Source: Photobacterium phosphoreum
GTDB taxonomy: Bacteria > Pseudomonadota > Gammaproteobacteria > Enterobacterales > Vibrionaceae
Direction of reading: 5' to 3'
DNA length: 64,000 bases
NCBI RefSeq assembly: GCF_002954725.1
Contig: NZ_MSCQ01000002.1
Coordinates: 1,288,023-1,352,022 of the forward strand
Below the pieces are notes generated by a model. That model was given only the letters and a program-made list of their open reading frames with translations. It ran no database searches and was not told the DNA's origin. A program made the translations under genes and the position numbers. Positions within the stretch are counted from its first letter, which is position 1. Each line of letters begins with the position of its first letter. Below, one piece after another: positions 46,898 through 55,599 of the stretch.

Positions 46898-47803
46898 TTA
46901 TTGTGAACGTTCAATCTCTTCATCTACCCAACGTAATAGCTGTTTAATAGCACGCGATAACACCTGATTTTGACGCACGATATAGCCAAGACTGGTGGTG
47001 GGAAAATGCGGTAATGGTGTGATTGTAGTTTGTAGATGTAATTTCGAATGCAATGAAAAACTCGGTACAATAGCAACCCCAAATCCTGCTTCAGCCCAGT
47101 CTATCTGCGCATCAACACTGCCAACCTCCATCACATGATATTTAGCCAGTTGTAAACTTGGTAAGGCTAAATCGATTAATTCACGGGTGCGCGTATCATG
47201 GCCTAATAAAATTAATGTTGGTTCTTCTGCGGCAAGAGGCTGTGATTCAATAATCGCTTCTGGATCCTGAGATAATTGTTGCCAGCGTTCTAAGCCATTG
47301 CCTAATGCGCACCATTTAACCTGACGCAGCTCCATAAAATGCAATGGTTGACTTTCTTTTTGGGCGATCACAAACCCTAAGTCAGCTTTGGCACTTTTTA
47401 CCAGTTCAGTAGCCTGTGACGAGGTGGTATTAAAAAGAGATAAATCGATACCGGGATATTCTTTTTTAAACGCTTGAAAGGGACTGATAAGTAATAACCG
47501 CGAGATAATATCACTGGCTGCAATAGTCAGTGTGCCTTGGTTGAGTTCGTTAATCGCATTTAGATCCGCCTGACAAACTTGTAATTCCATTAAAGTGTTT
47601 TCTGCACTTTTAAGTAACCGCTCACCCGCTTGGGTTAATCTAAACGGATTCCTTTCAATTAATTTTACCCGCGTTGCTTGCTCGAGCTGTTTAATATGAA
47701 GGCTAACATTGGGCTGAGTCATATGAAGCGCTGCGGCTGTTTTTCCAAAATGTTTATGTTTAGAAAGTGCGACGAATGTATTAAGCCAATGCAAATCTAC
47801 CAT
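46898..47803 (-). CDS. LysR-family regulator (divergent to purA)
   Basis: 301 residues. The helix-turn-helix is WLNTFVALSKHKHFGKTAA then ALHMTQPNVSLHIKQLE; the effector domain starts near residue 90 (GTLTIAASDIISRLLLI). The gene is divergent to the second purA, and a symmetric dyad lies between them, so it probably regulates that gene, itself or both. The effector is unknown. Confidence 0.85.
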   Translation of the reverse strand: MVDLHWLNTFVALSKHKHFGKTAAALHMTQPNVSLHIKQLEQATRVKLIERNPFRLTQAGERLLKSAENTLMELQVCQADLNAINELNQGTLTIAASDIISRLLLISPFQAFKKEYPGIDLSLFNTTSSQATELVKSAKADLGFVIAQKESQPLHFMELRQVKWCALGNGLERWQQLSQDPEAIIESQPLAAEEPTLILLGHDTRTRELIDLALPSLQLAKYHVMEVGSVDAQIDWAEAGFGVAIVPSFSLHSKLHLQTTITPLPHFPTTSLGYIVRQNQVLSRAIKQLLRWVDEEIERSQ

Positions 47804-47837
47804 TTTTACCTTCTTATTTTGGTTCAGACGCTATTAT

Positions 47838-47854
47838 TGATAATGATATTATCA
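47838..47854. promoter_or_regulatory. LysR-type dyad upstream of purA
   Basis: TGATAA-TGATA-TTATCA, a 6-5-6 dyad, lies in the gap between the LysR and purA genes, about 35 bases before the LysR start. Confidence 0.5.
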
Positions 47855-47978
47855 GAATAAACTCAATGGTTAATGTACGCCATATAAGAGATTCTTATCA
47901 AGTTAATAACGATTATTAATTATTTTTATTGCGTCATTGAGCATAGGATAGAGGTCTTGCTTTTGAGGAGATTAAATT

Positions 47979-49235
47979 ATGTCGTCTATTGTTGTTGTTG
48001 GTGCTAACTGGGGTGATGAAGGTAAAGGTCGGATTGTTGATTATTTAGCAGACCAAGCTTCAGCGAGTATTCGTTTCCAAGGTGGTAATAACGCAGGTCA
48101 TACTGTTGTTAACGATTTTGGTACTTTTAAACTACACCAGTTACCAAGCGGCGTATTTAACCCTGATTGTATCGCTGTTTTAGGCCCTGGTATGGTTATC
48201 AGCCCAGAGAAATTAAGCCTAGAAATCGAAGAAGTAGCAACATCTGGTGTTAACGTTAAGTTATGCATCTCAGATCGCGCCACACTATGTCTACCATTGC
48301 ACGCACTAGAAGATACTCTAGAAGAATTACGTCTAGGTGACGGTGCTTACGGTTCAACACGTCAAGGTATCGCACCTGCATACGGTGACCGTGTAATGAA
48401 GAAGGGTATTCTTGTTGGTTGGTTAAATCAGCCAGAAGTACTTCTTGAGCGTATTCAATTCATGATGGATTGGAAATTGCCACAGCTTAAAGCGTTATAT
48501 CCTTCAATGGAGTTCACGCAAACAGCTGAAGAAATGACAGAGTGGCTACTTGAAGTGTCTCAACCTTGGCGTGACAGCATTTGTAACGTTACTGAGCCAC
48601 TAAAAGCGTTACAAAAAGAAGATAAAACATTATTGTTTGAAGCACAGTTAGGTGCGGGTCGTGACTTAGTTTACGGTGAATACCCATGGACAACATCATC
48701 TAACGTGACTGCAGCTTATGCAGGTATCGGTAGTGGTTTACCAGCACTTCATCCTGAGCGTGTTATTGCTGTTGCTAAATCATTCAGTTCTTCAGTAGGT
48801 ACAGGTACATTGATCACCGCAATGGAAGATCAAGACCAATTCCGTGAAGATGCTAAAGAATTCGGTGCAACAACTGGCCGTCCACGTGATATGGGTTACT
48901 TTGATGCAGTAGCAACACGTAATGGTGTTGAACTACAAGCAGCAACAGAAATCGCATTAACTAAGATTGACTGTCTAAGTGGCATGAAAGATCTTAAGAT
49001 CTGTGTTGCTTACAACGGTGACCACACTGAAAACCCAATTTGGCCTCAAACTGCATCTCTAACAGCAGTTTATGAGCAAATGATGGGTTGGGATGAAGAC
49101 ATTACGGGTTGCCGTAAGTTTGAAGAACTACCAGAAGGTGCACAACAGTACGTACTTCGCATTGAAGAACTAATGGGTGTTCCTGTTAAAATGGTATCAG
49201 TAGGTCCAGAGCGTGACCAAATGATCCTACGTTAA
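47979..49235 (+). CDS. purA: Adenylosuccinate synthetase, divergent paralogue (PurA2)
   Basis: 418 residues, shorter than the usual 432. It joins IMP and aspartate with GTP to adenylosuccinate, the first committed AMP step. The N-terminal GANWGDEGKGRIVDYL keeps the catalytic Asp; the His of GNNAGHT is present. The aspartate loop reads ATTGRPRDMGYFD, where E. coli has GRRRRTGWLD: the first and third Arg are kept, the fourth is Asp. Near residue 220, EAQLGAGRDL replaces EGAQGTLLDI. A second PurA is known in Photobacterium and Vibrio. Its divergent LysR neighbour suggests regulation unlike the housekeeping gene. Confidence 0.85.
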   Translation: MSSIVVVGANWGDEGKGRIVDYLADQASASIRFQGGNNAGHTVVNDFGTFKLHQLPSGVFNPDCIAVLGPGMVISPEKLSLEIEEVATSGVNVKLCISDRATLCLPLHALEDTLEELRLGDGAYGSTRQGIAPAYGDRVMKKGILVGWLNQPEVLLERIQFMMDWKLPQLKALYPSMEFTQTAEEMTEWLLEVSQPWRDSICNVTEPLKALQKEDKTLLFEAQLGAGRDLVYGEYPWTTSSNVTAAYAGIGSGLPALHPERVIAVAKSFSSSVGTGTLITAMEDQDQFREDAKEFGATTGRPRDMGYFDAVATRNGVELQAATEIALTKIDCLSGMKDLKICVAYNGDHTENPIWPQTASLTAVYEQMMGWDEDITGCRKFEELPEGAQQYVLRIEELMGVPVKMVSVGPERDQMILR

Positions 49236-49259
49236 TCGTAGCGTAATCAAAAATTATAA

Positions 49260-49292
49260 CGGGCGAGTTACTCAGTAACTCGCCCGTTTTTT
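49260..49292 (+). terminator. Terminator of purA2
   Basis: CGGGCGAGTTAC (49260-49271), loop TCA, GTAACTCGCCCG (49275-49286), then six T. Twelve perfect pairs. Confidence 0.9.
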
Positions 49293-49325
49293 ATTTGTTT
49301 ATTTATTAGAATGACACACTATTAC

Positions 49326-49440
49326 CCTTGAACCTTGAACCTTGAACCTTGAACCTTGAACCTTGAACCTTGAACCTTGAACCTTGAACCTTGAACCCTC
49401 GAACCCTCGAACCCTCGAAACCTCGAAACCTCGAACCCTC
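49326..49440. repeat. Heptamer tandem array, then degenerate octamer array
   Basis: Ten perfect tandem copies of CCTTGAA fill 49326-49395, followed by about five units of CCCTCGAA or CCTCGAAA (49396-49440). The array ends four bases before the pepT stop codon and lies outside all coding sequence. Arrays of this kind vary in copy number by slippage. It lies after the purA2 terminator, so it would be transcribed only as the 3' tail of pepT. Confidence 0.95.
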
Positions 49441-49444
49441 TTCC

Positions 49445-50686
49445 CTATTTCCCATATTGCTCTGCGGTAATGCGGATCACATCGACCACAACATCACTGG
49501 CTGCTTGTAACGAGGGCACAGGTAAATACTCATAAATCGAATGGAAGTTGTGTGCGCCTGTGAAAATATTTGGGCAAGGTAAGCCTTTTTGTGACAACAC
49601 TGCGCCATCATAACCGCCACGCATTGGGGTTGTTTTCATCTCAATGTTATTACGCGCGTAAGCTTGTTTAGCTATTTCGATGGGAAAACTGGCATCACCT
49701 TGTAAGCTATTAGCCACATTTTGATAGCGATCAGCAAGGGTTATTGTCACTGCCGCTTTGCCCCATAATGCTTGGCAATTCTCAGCCAGTGTTGCCAGAA
49801 ATTGCATGCGTTGTTGATAGCCTTGATGAGTGAAATCTCTTACATCCATTTTCAAGACCGTTTTAGCACTGTTACCGCTAAGATCTTTGACCCAATAATA
49901 GCCTTCACGACCATCAGTATATTCAGGTGCTTCACCTGCTGGCAGCATAGCAATAAATTTGTGCGCCATTAACAATGAGTTTTTAAGTTTACCTTTGGCT
50001 GACATTGGGTGGGCTGATTGACCAATAAAAGTAACGACGACATCACCTGCGTTCCAGTTTTCATCGACAAATTCACCAATACCACAACAATCTAAGGTAT
50101 AAGCAAAATCTGCACCAAAGGCATCGACATCAAAGGCTTTAGCCCCACGTAACCCTTGTTCTTCGTCAGGAACAAACGCAATTTTTACGTCGCCATGTTC
50201 AATGGCAGGATTATCAATCAGAACCGTCAGTGCGTGCATAATGGCTGCAATAGCGGCTTTATCGTCAGCGCCTAACAAACTGGTGCCGTCAGTGACAATA
50301 ATGTCTTGGTATTGATATTGGCTAAGCTCAGGAAATTCAGCGTGTTTGAGAACGATATTTAATGCGGGATTAAGAATAATATCGCCACCAGTATAATGAA
50401 CAATCTGGGCGTGAGTATCATTGCATTGCTCAGCACTGGTGTCTAAATGACCAAAAAAAGCCACGGTTGGAATTGTTCGTGGACTATTACTTGGTAAGGT
50501 TGCCGTTAGAATAGCGCTATCACGCAAAATGATATTCTGTAAGCCTAATTGGGTTAATTCTGCGGCTAATATTGTCGCTAATTCCATTTGTCCTAGTGAT
50601 GACGGCATAATGCCAGCAGCACCATTTTCACGATTAGTGGTAGTGTTAATGCGAGTGTAATTTATAAAGCGATCAACAATATTCAT
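49445..50686 (-). CDS. pepT: Peptidase T (aminotripeptidase)
   Basis: A 413-residue cytoplasmic zinc aminopeptidase that removes N-terminal residues from tripeptides. M20-family motifs are visible: FFGHLDTSAEQC (metal His/Asp), TDGTSLLGADDKAAIAAIM, VPDEEQGLRGAKAF (catalytic and metal Glu) and TGAHNFHSIYEYLP (final metal His). Candidate starts are at 50734, 50695 and 50686; the family N-terminus fits the last one best (MNIVDRFINYTRINT), though no strong ribosome site decides it. The 3' end abuts a tandem-repeat array. Confidence 0.9.
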   Translation of the reverse strand: MNIVDRFINYTRINTTTNRENGAAGIMPSSLGQMELATILAAELTQLGLQNIILRDSAILTATLPSNSPRTIPTVAFFGHLDTSAEQCNDTHAQIVHYTGGDIILNPALNIVLKHAEFPELSQYQYQDIIVTDGTSLLGADDKAAIAAIMHALTVLIDNPAIEHGDVKIAFVPDEEQGLRGAKAFDVDAFGADFAYTLDCCGIGEFVDENWNAGDVVVTFIGQSAHPMSAKGKLKNSLLMAHKFIAMLPAGEAPEYTDGREGYYWVKDLSGNSAKTVLKMDVRDFTHQGYQQRMQFLATLAENCQALWGKAAVTITLADRYQNVANSLQGDASFPIEIAKQAYARNNIEMKTTPMRGGYDGAVLSQKGLPCPNIFTGAHNFHSIYEYLPVPSLQAASDVVVDVIRITAEQYGK

Positions 50687-50998
50687 GATATTCATCCAGA
50701 AGAAGACATTATTGAGAGTGGTGTTTCTAAGCACTTATAATGAGGGTGAATATTCCACTATTTATCGTTATTAACAAGAGAATTACTAAGCTGACCATGG
50801 GGTTTTGTGAGCTCTGTAGGATCTTATATTGTGAGGAGCTTACTAACTAGTGTTTAAAGATAGTATGACCACGATTTTTAACCCACGATAAGATCAATGA
50901 CACTCAATAAAGTAACGTTCATCTGCTTGCTCTATATACTGATAGAATTAATAAGGTGGTATTTTATGAAGAAATCAGCGTTACCATCGTCAGCGACA
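50687..50998. other. Intergenic region between pepT and the DUF393 gene
   Basis: About 310 bases upstream of pepT and downstream of the DUF393 gene; both read leftward. It must hold the pepT promoter. TGTGAG occurs twice but not in the spacing of a CRP site. I see no gene. Confidence 0.4.
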
Positions 50999-51397
50999 CT
51001 AATCAATTTTGCAATTTTTACAGCGTGATTTTCCTGTAAATAAATAGGAAATTTTGTAGCGATTACGGGCAAAAAATAAATAACATTTATCAGCAAAAAA
51101 ACCAATGATAGGCCAGCGCAGTAGTGCTAACCATTTCTTTTTACCTATTGATTTCCAAGCAAGACAAGTGACATCAAGTCCGAGTAATAATTGGGGAGAT
51201 TGCTCATGATCAGGGAAATATAAGCCATGTAATATTGTTGAGGCGTCAGTAACCTTTATATAAGGGAAACGTTGATTAAAATCAGGTGCAAGAATATCCT
51301 CAAACAGAAGCTGTTGATGATTATTGTGTATTTGTAGTTGACGCATTTCAGTAACACAGAGTGGACAACTGCTGTCATAGAATAAGATTAATTTCAT
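50999..51397 (-). CDS. DUF393 (DCC) thiol-disulfide-like protein
   Basis: 132 residues. It begins LILFYDSSCPLCVTEM, the DxxCxxC motif that names the DCC/DUF393 family, thought to have a thioredoxin-like fold. A second Cys pair lies at the extreme C-terminus (SRCKNCKID). It is probably cytoplasmic or membrane-associated. The substrate is unknown. It is transcribed alone, leftward. Confidence 0.78.
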   Translation of the reverse strand: MKLILFYDSSCPLCVTEMRQLQIHNNHQQLLFEDILAPDFNQRFPYIKVTDASTILHGLYFPDHEQSPQLLLGLDVTCLAWKSIGKKKWLALLRWPIIGFFADKCYLFFARNRYKISYLFTGKSRCKNCKID

Positions 51398-51566
51398 AAG
51401 TTCCTCCTGATATCTCTTAATAATAGCGACTAATCGGTATTCTTTGGCTGATTTTATTATTTAAGGTTACATCGACTGTAAAACCTAGGATAATAGTCGC
51501 TATCTATTGTTAATTTTCAGTTGTGAATAATTAACGAGAAAAATTTAAACTGCTAGGATATTGATT

Positions 51567-52163
51567 ATGCGCGCCTTCGTATTACGAGCCCGTTCTGCTC
51601 CAACAGACAGTAAGATGTTATTAGCTTCAGTTGGACAAGATGCTCACACTGAGATTTTGGCTCATGTTTTAATGAATGCTATTTTTGTAGCGCAATCACA
51701 TCGTGAAGATATTATGGTGCATTTAGTTCTTGAAAGTACTCAAGACTTCTCTCGCACTATTAGTTTTAATTCAAATGAGATCACTAATTTATCTGGCTTT
51801 CATGAGCAAGCTTGGTTGGATAAAATAGCGCATGCGTTAGATAAATCTATCGGTATGAATAAAGAACAATTGCGCAATGTTGAGCCGGGTATTTGTGTTC
51901 GTACTATTAGCTTTGAAAAGTTAGTGGGTGAACTAGCAGAAGATTACCAATTATATATGCTCGATAAAAAAGGCGACTTTATTCGAGATATCGAGTTAGC
52001 TGCTAATCCTTGTTTTTTATTAACTGATCATATGCCAATGCCAAAGAAAAGTTTTAATAGTTTAAAACGTCTTGGCGCAGAAAAAATCAGTTTAGGGCCT
52101 AAAATGTTATTTGCTTCTCAATGTATTGTGCTTATACATAATGAGTTAGATCTAACGTTATAA
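51567..52163 (+). CDS. TrmY-like SPOUT methyltransferase (DUF358)
   Basis: 198 residues. The pattern MRAFVLRARSAPTDS at the start, and the C-terminal FLLTDHMPMPKKSFNSLKRLG, KISLGPKMLFASQCIVLIHNEL with a knot-like loop, match the DUF358/TrmY family, SAM-dependent SPOUT methyltransferases. In archaea TrmY makes N1-methylpseudouridine at tRNA position 54. Bacterial homologues are known from Vibrio, but bacteria normally have ribothymidine at 54, so the substrate here is uncertain. The frame begins at a TTG at 51561, but AGGA suits the ATG at 51567. Confidence 0.82.
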   Translation: MRAFVLRARSAPTDSKMLLASVGQDAHTEILAHVLMNAIFVAQSHREDIMVHLVLESTQDFSRTISFNSNEITNLSGFHEQAWLDKIAHALDKSIGMNKEQLRNVEPGICVRTISFEKLVGELAEDYQLYMLDKKGDFIRDIELAANPCFLLTDHMPMPKKSFNSLKRLGAEKISLGPKMLFASQCIVLIHNELDLTL

Positions 52164-52556
52164 TTGTTTGGTAATTGTTGCTTATTTAACAAATAAATAA
52201 AGAGCTGTTAAGTGGTAGTTGATAATTCAACAAACGGCTTAATGGCTTTTTTATTTGTCAATTAAATAGAATATTTATGCGATATATTGTTTTTATGTGA
52301 TTTTTTATGTGGGATTAATGGGGCAATGTAACTAAAAGTGTAAATTATCGCTAAATAGTATATAGTTCAGCGTCGTTTTTTATATAGCATAAAGTCCTCT
52401 TTATTCGTGTGAAAATTAAGATACTAAATATGGAGCAAGATTAAGCTTGAGCTTATAGATGTTCAGTGTATTTTCAGTATTAAATACCTGTGGTATTGCG
52501 AATTAAATAACAATTATTATCGTTAGCCTTTATGGCCCCTTTACCTAGGAAACAAT
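52164..52556. other. Intergenic region between TrmY-like and POT genes
   Basis: These 393 AT-rich bases contain the TrmY terminator (52203-52252) and presumably the POT promoter in the right half. No gene is supported. Confidence 0.45.
52203..52252 (+). terminator. Terminator of the TrmY-like gene
   Basis: AGCTGTTAAG (52203-52212) pairs with CTTAATGGCT (52238-52247) through two G-U pairs, inner GTTG/CAAC pairing, then a T run. Confidence 0.7.
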
Positions 52557-54017
52557 ATGCAATTATCCTCTCAGCCTAAAGGGCTTTTTCACCTCATTGC
52601 TATTCAGATGTGGGAATTCTTTAGTTATTACGGCATGCGGTCGTTATTAATTCTCTTTTTAACCCAAAAACTTTTAATGTCTGACGACCATGCATTTGCC
52701 CTCTATGGTGCTTATACATCGCTTGTTTATGTTACTCCGATTTTAGGTGGTTATTTAGCTGACCGTTATTTAGGCAACTATTGGTCGGTGATCATTGGTG
52801 GCTTATTGATGGTCGCAGGGCATGCTGTACTGAGTATTCCGAGCCATGACAACACCGTGCTATATGCCGCATTAGCACTTATTATTTGTGGTTATGGTTT
52901 TTTTAAAACTAACTCAAGCTGTTTGTTGGGTGAGTTATATAAAGACCATGAAGATGCGCGTGAATCTGGATTTTCGATTTCCTATATTGGTGGCAATGTT
53001 GGTTCTGCTTTAGCACCGATATTCTGTGGTTATGCTGCGAGTCGTTGGGGCTGGAACGTAGGTTTCGCACTTGCGGGTATCGGTATGCTTATTGGTTTAA
53101 TTATCTTTAGTACAGGTCGTAAGCATTTTGCGCATGTGCAAAAAGCGAACCTACCCGCGTTACGTCAAAAAACAGCAGGCTTTAGCCACTGGCAATTGAT
53201 TATTCTTGGCGTGATTGTGTGCGCGATTGGTTTAGTCTTTGTATTACAAAATTTACTTGCTGGCTATATTCTGGCTATTATCTTAGCTTTTTCTGCTTTA
53301 CAAATGATTCGTCTATACCGTAAGAGCAGTATTGAAGATCGTAAGAAATTAAATGCAATCATCTACTTCATGCTGTTTGGTATGGTGTTTTGGGCGTTTG
53401 ATCAGCAGGGCGGTAGTTCAATAAGTTTGTTCATTGAGCGAAATATTGATACTGATATTTTCGGCTTTCACATTCCAACCGCTTTTTTCCAATCAGTGAA
53501 CCCTGTTGCGGTTATTGTTGGTGGTGGTGCTGTTGCATGGTTATGGAAAGTGTTGGCATCTCGTCAAATTTCAGTACGCACTTTAACCAAACTGAATATG
53601 GGCTTGTTCTTGCTAACGGCAGGTTTTAGCTTAATAACTTTATCGTCTAAATTGGCAATGGTGAGTGGTCACACAACATTCTTATGGTTGTTCCTTGGTT
53701 TGTTCTTAATTGGTATTGCTGAGCTGTTTATTGACCCCGTAGCGTTATCTGCTATTACACGTATGAACCCACAAGGTGCAACGGGTACAGTTGCGGGTAT
53801 CTATATGTTAATGGGGGGCTCTGTTGCGAACTATTTAGCCGCGAACATTGCTGAATTAACTTCAACGGGCACACAAGCAACCACTACTGTCGACTTGATT
53901 GCTTCAGCGACACAGTATCACCATGTGTTCCAATCAATTTTCATTGTTACCGTTGTGGTGTTATTGCTTGGTATCTTAGTGAATTTAAAAAATCGTAACG
54001 AGCCTGAATACGATTAA
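52557..54017 (+). CDS. POT-family di/tripeptide:proton symporter
   Basis: 486 residues with about 12-14 membrane helices, the MFS-fold POT (PTR2) family. The family patterns DRYLGNYWSVIIGG, GYGFFKTNSSCLLGELY and GFSISYIGGNVGSALAP are present. The usual first motif ExxERFxYYG reads QMWEFFSYYG here: its first Glu is Gln and its Arg is Phe, so the proton-coupling residues differ from DtpA-type symporters. AGGAAAC lies before ATG. It imports small peptides; specificity cannot be read off. A terminator follows. Confidence 0.88.
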   Translation: MQLSSQPKGLFHLIAIQMWEFFSYYGMRSLLILFLTQKLLMSDDHAFALYGAYTSLVYVTPILGGYLADRYLGNYWSVIIGGLLMVAGHAVLSIPSHDNTVLYAALALIICGYGFFKTNSSCLLGELYKDHEDARESGFSISYIGGNVGSALAPIFCGYAASRWGWNVGFALAGIGMLIGLIIFSTGRKHFAHVQKANLPALRQKTAGFSHWQLIILGVIVCAIGLVFVLQNLLAGYILAIILAFSALQMIRLYRKSSIEDRKKLNAIIYFMLFGMVFWAFDQQGGSSISLFIERNIDTDIFGFHIPTAFFQSVNPVAVIVGGGAVAWLWKVLASRQISVRTLTKLNMGLFLLTAGFSLITLSSKLAMVSGHTTFLWLFLGLFLIGIAELFIDPVALSAITRMNPQGATGTVAGIYMLMGGSVANYLAANIAELTSTGTQATTTVDLIASATQYHHVFQSIFIVTVVVLLLGILVNLKNRNEPEYD

Positions 54018-54034
54018 TTTATTCTCTTAAGAAA

Positions 54035-54083
54035 AGGTCGATACTGTAAGCTATTTTTAGTAGACAGGATCGGCCTTTTTTTT
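54035..54083 (+). terminator. Terminator of the POT transporter gene
   Basis: AGGTCGAT-CTGT (from 54035) pairs with ACAG-ATCGGCCT (up to about 54076) with one bulge each side, then eight T. Confidence 0.75.
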
Positions 54084-54190
54084 GGCTGTTTATGATCATT
54101 CTGTGTCAGACGTTGATACTATCTTTTGTGATACCATTAACAATGGTAATCAAGAATAAAGATTACCGTATAAGAATAAAGAGTCGTTGA

Positions 54191-55510
54191 ATGAATGATA
54201 AAAAGCAATATTCAAAAGTACCAAGTGGTCGATTATCACGGTTAGCAAAGCTTGGATCATTAGCGACGCGGGTGGCTTCTGGAATGGTAGCTGAAGGAGC
54301 TAAGCAATTAGCGACAGGGCATCGACCCAAAGCGAGTGAACTTATTTTAACGCCAGCGAATGTTAAACGTGTTGCTGATCAATTGGCAGATTTACGCGGT
54401 GCTGCGATGAAAGTCGGCCAATTATTATCAATGGATGGTGGCGATTTATTACCACCGCCATTAACCGAGTTGTTGTCTCGATTGCAAGCAAATGCGAAAC
54501 CAATGCCCATAAGTCAACTTAACTCTTCTCTTGAACAGCAATGGGGATGTGATTGGCAACAGCAATTTAGTCAGTTTTCATTTTATCCGATTGCCGCGGC
54601 ATCCATTGGGCAAGTGCATAAAGCGACAACCCAAGATGGACGTCAATTAGCGCTTAAAATTCAATATCCTGGAATTAATAAAAGCATTGATAGTGACGTA
54701 AATAATGTGACGACGTTATTGAATATCAGTGGCTTAATTCCTAAGCAGTTAGACATTTCTGAGTTATTGAATGAAGCTAAAAAACAACTTCATGCAGAAG
54801 CAGATTATTTACTTGAAGCGCAATATGTGAAGCAATACCGTCAACTATTAGCGACCGATACACGTTATTTATTGCCAGATATTGCCGATGATTTAACGAC
54901 AAAACAGATTCTTGCGATGACATTTGTTGGTGGTGTTGATATTGATAAATTAGTCGATCAGCCACAAACCGTACGTGATCATGTTATCGAACTTGCCTTT
55001 AGTTTGATGTTTAGAGAAGTGTTTGAATTTAGATTAGTACAAACCGATCCTAACTTTGCTAACTATCGCTATGATATTGATAGCAAACAATTAGTATTGC
55101 TTGATTTCGGTGCTACACGCGTTTATCCACAGTCTATTTCCGAAGGCTATCGGCAATTAATGACGGGGGCAGTGATTGATGATCAACCTCGAATGCTTGC
55201 TGCATTAAAACAGATTGGATTCTTCTCGCAACCGATTGAACCGCAGGCCCAACAATCATTATTGGCATTATGTTTACAAGCTTGTGAGCCGTTGAAATAT
55301 CAGGGTGTGTATGATTTTGGTCAGTCTGATATGGTACGTCAAATTCGTGATGCAGGCAGTCAATTAAGCATGAAACAAGGTTATTGGCATACACCGCCAG
55401 CCGATGCGATTTTTTTGCACCGTAAATTAGGTGGATTATATTTATTAGCCGCGAAACTAAAAGCACGGGTTGATGTTAATAAAATATTTTTATCCTATAT
55501 GACTGAATAA
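54191..55510 (+). CDS. ABC1/UbiB-family atypical kinase
   Basis: 439 residues. The N-terminal signature KVGQLLSMDGGDLLPPP contains the invariant KxGQ motif, followed by AAASIGQVHKA (alanine-rich P-loop replacement), ALKIQYPG (catalytic Lys), and RLVQTDPNFANYRYD and LLDFGATR (metal-binding Asp in NxxN and DFG-like). This is the ABC1/ADCK kinase fold of UbiB/COQ8, associated with ubiquinone synthesis. It lacks the C-terminal membrane helices of UbiB, so it is a soluble paralogue. The three genes downstream are lipid hydrolases. Confidence 0.85.
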   Translation: MNDKKQYSKVPSGRLSRLAKLGSLATRVASGMVAEGAKQLATGHRPKASELILTPANVKRVADQLADLRGAAMKVGQLLSMDGGDLLPPPLTELLSRLQANAKPMPISQLNSSLEQQWGCDWQQQFSQFSFYPIAAASIGQVHKATTQDGRQLALKIQYPGINKSIDSDVNNVTTLLNISGLIPKQLDISELLNEAKKQLHAEADYLLEAQYVKQYRQLLATDTRYLLPDIADDLTTKQILAMTFVGGVDIDKLVDQPQTVRDHVIELAFSLMFREVFEFRLVQTDPNFANYRYDIDSKQLVLLDFGATRVYPQSISEGYRQLMTGAVIDDQPRMLAALKQIGFFSQPIEPQAQQSLLALCLQACEPLKYQGVYDFGQSDMVRQIRDAGSQLSMKQGYWHTPPADAIFLHRKLGGLYLLAAKLKARVDVNKIFLSYMTE

Positions 55511-55599
55511 TTATCTATCTCAGGTTATTTTTCCTCAGTCAAGAGTCTCATATATAGAATATCAGTTATTATTTTGGGTAATTTATACCTTACTCAACA

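Noticed and set aside
47979..49235. Phage PurZ (2-aminoadenylosuccinate synthetase) instead of PurA2
   Set aside because: The catalytic Asp of GDEGKG and typical PurA loop arginines are present, and no phage genes are nearby; a second PurA is known in Vibrionaceae.
49326..49440. CRISPR array
   Set aside because: Units are 7-9 bases and directly adjacent, with no spacers or cas genes.
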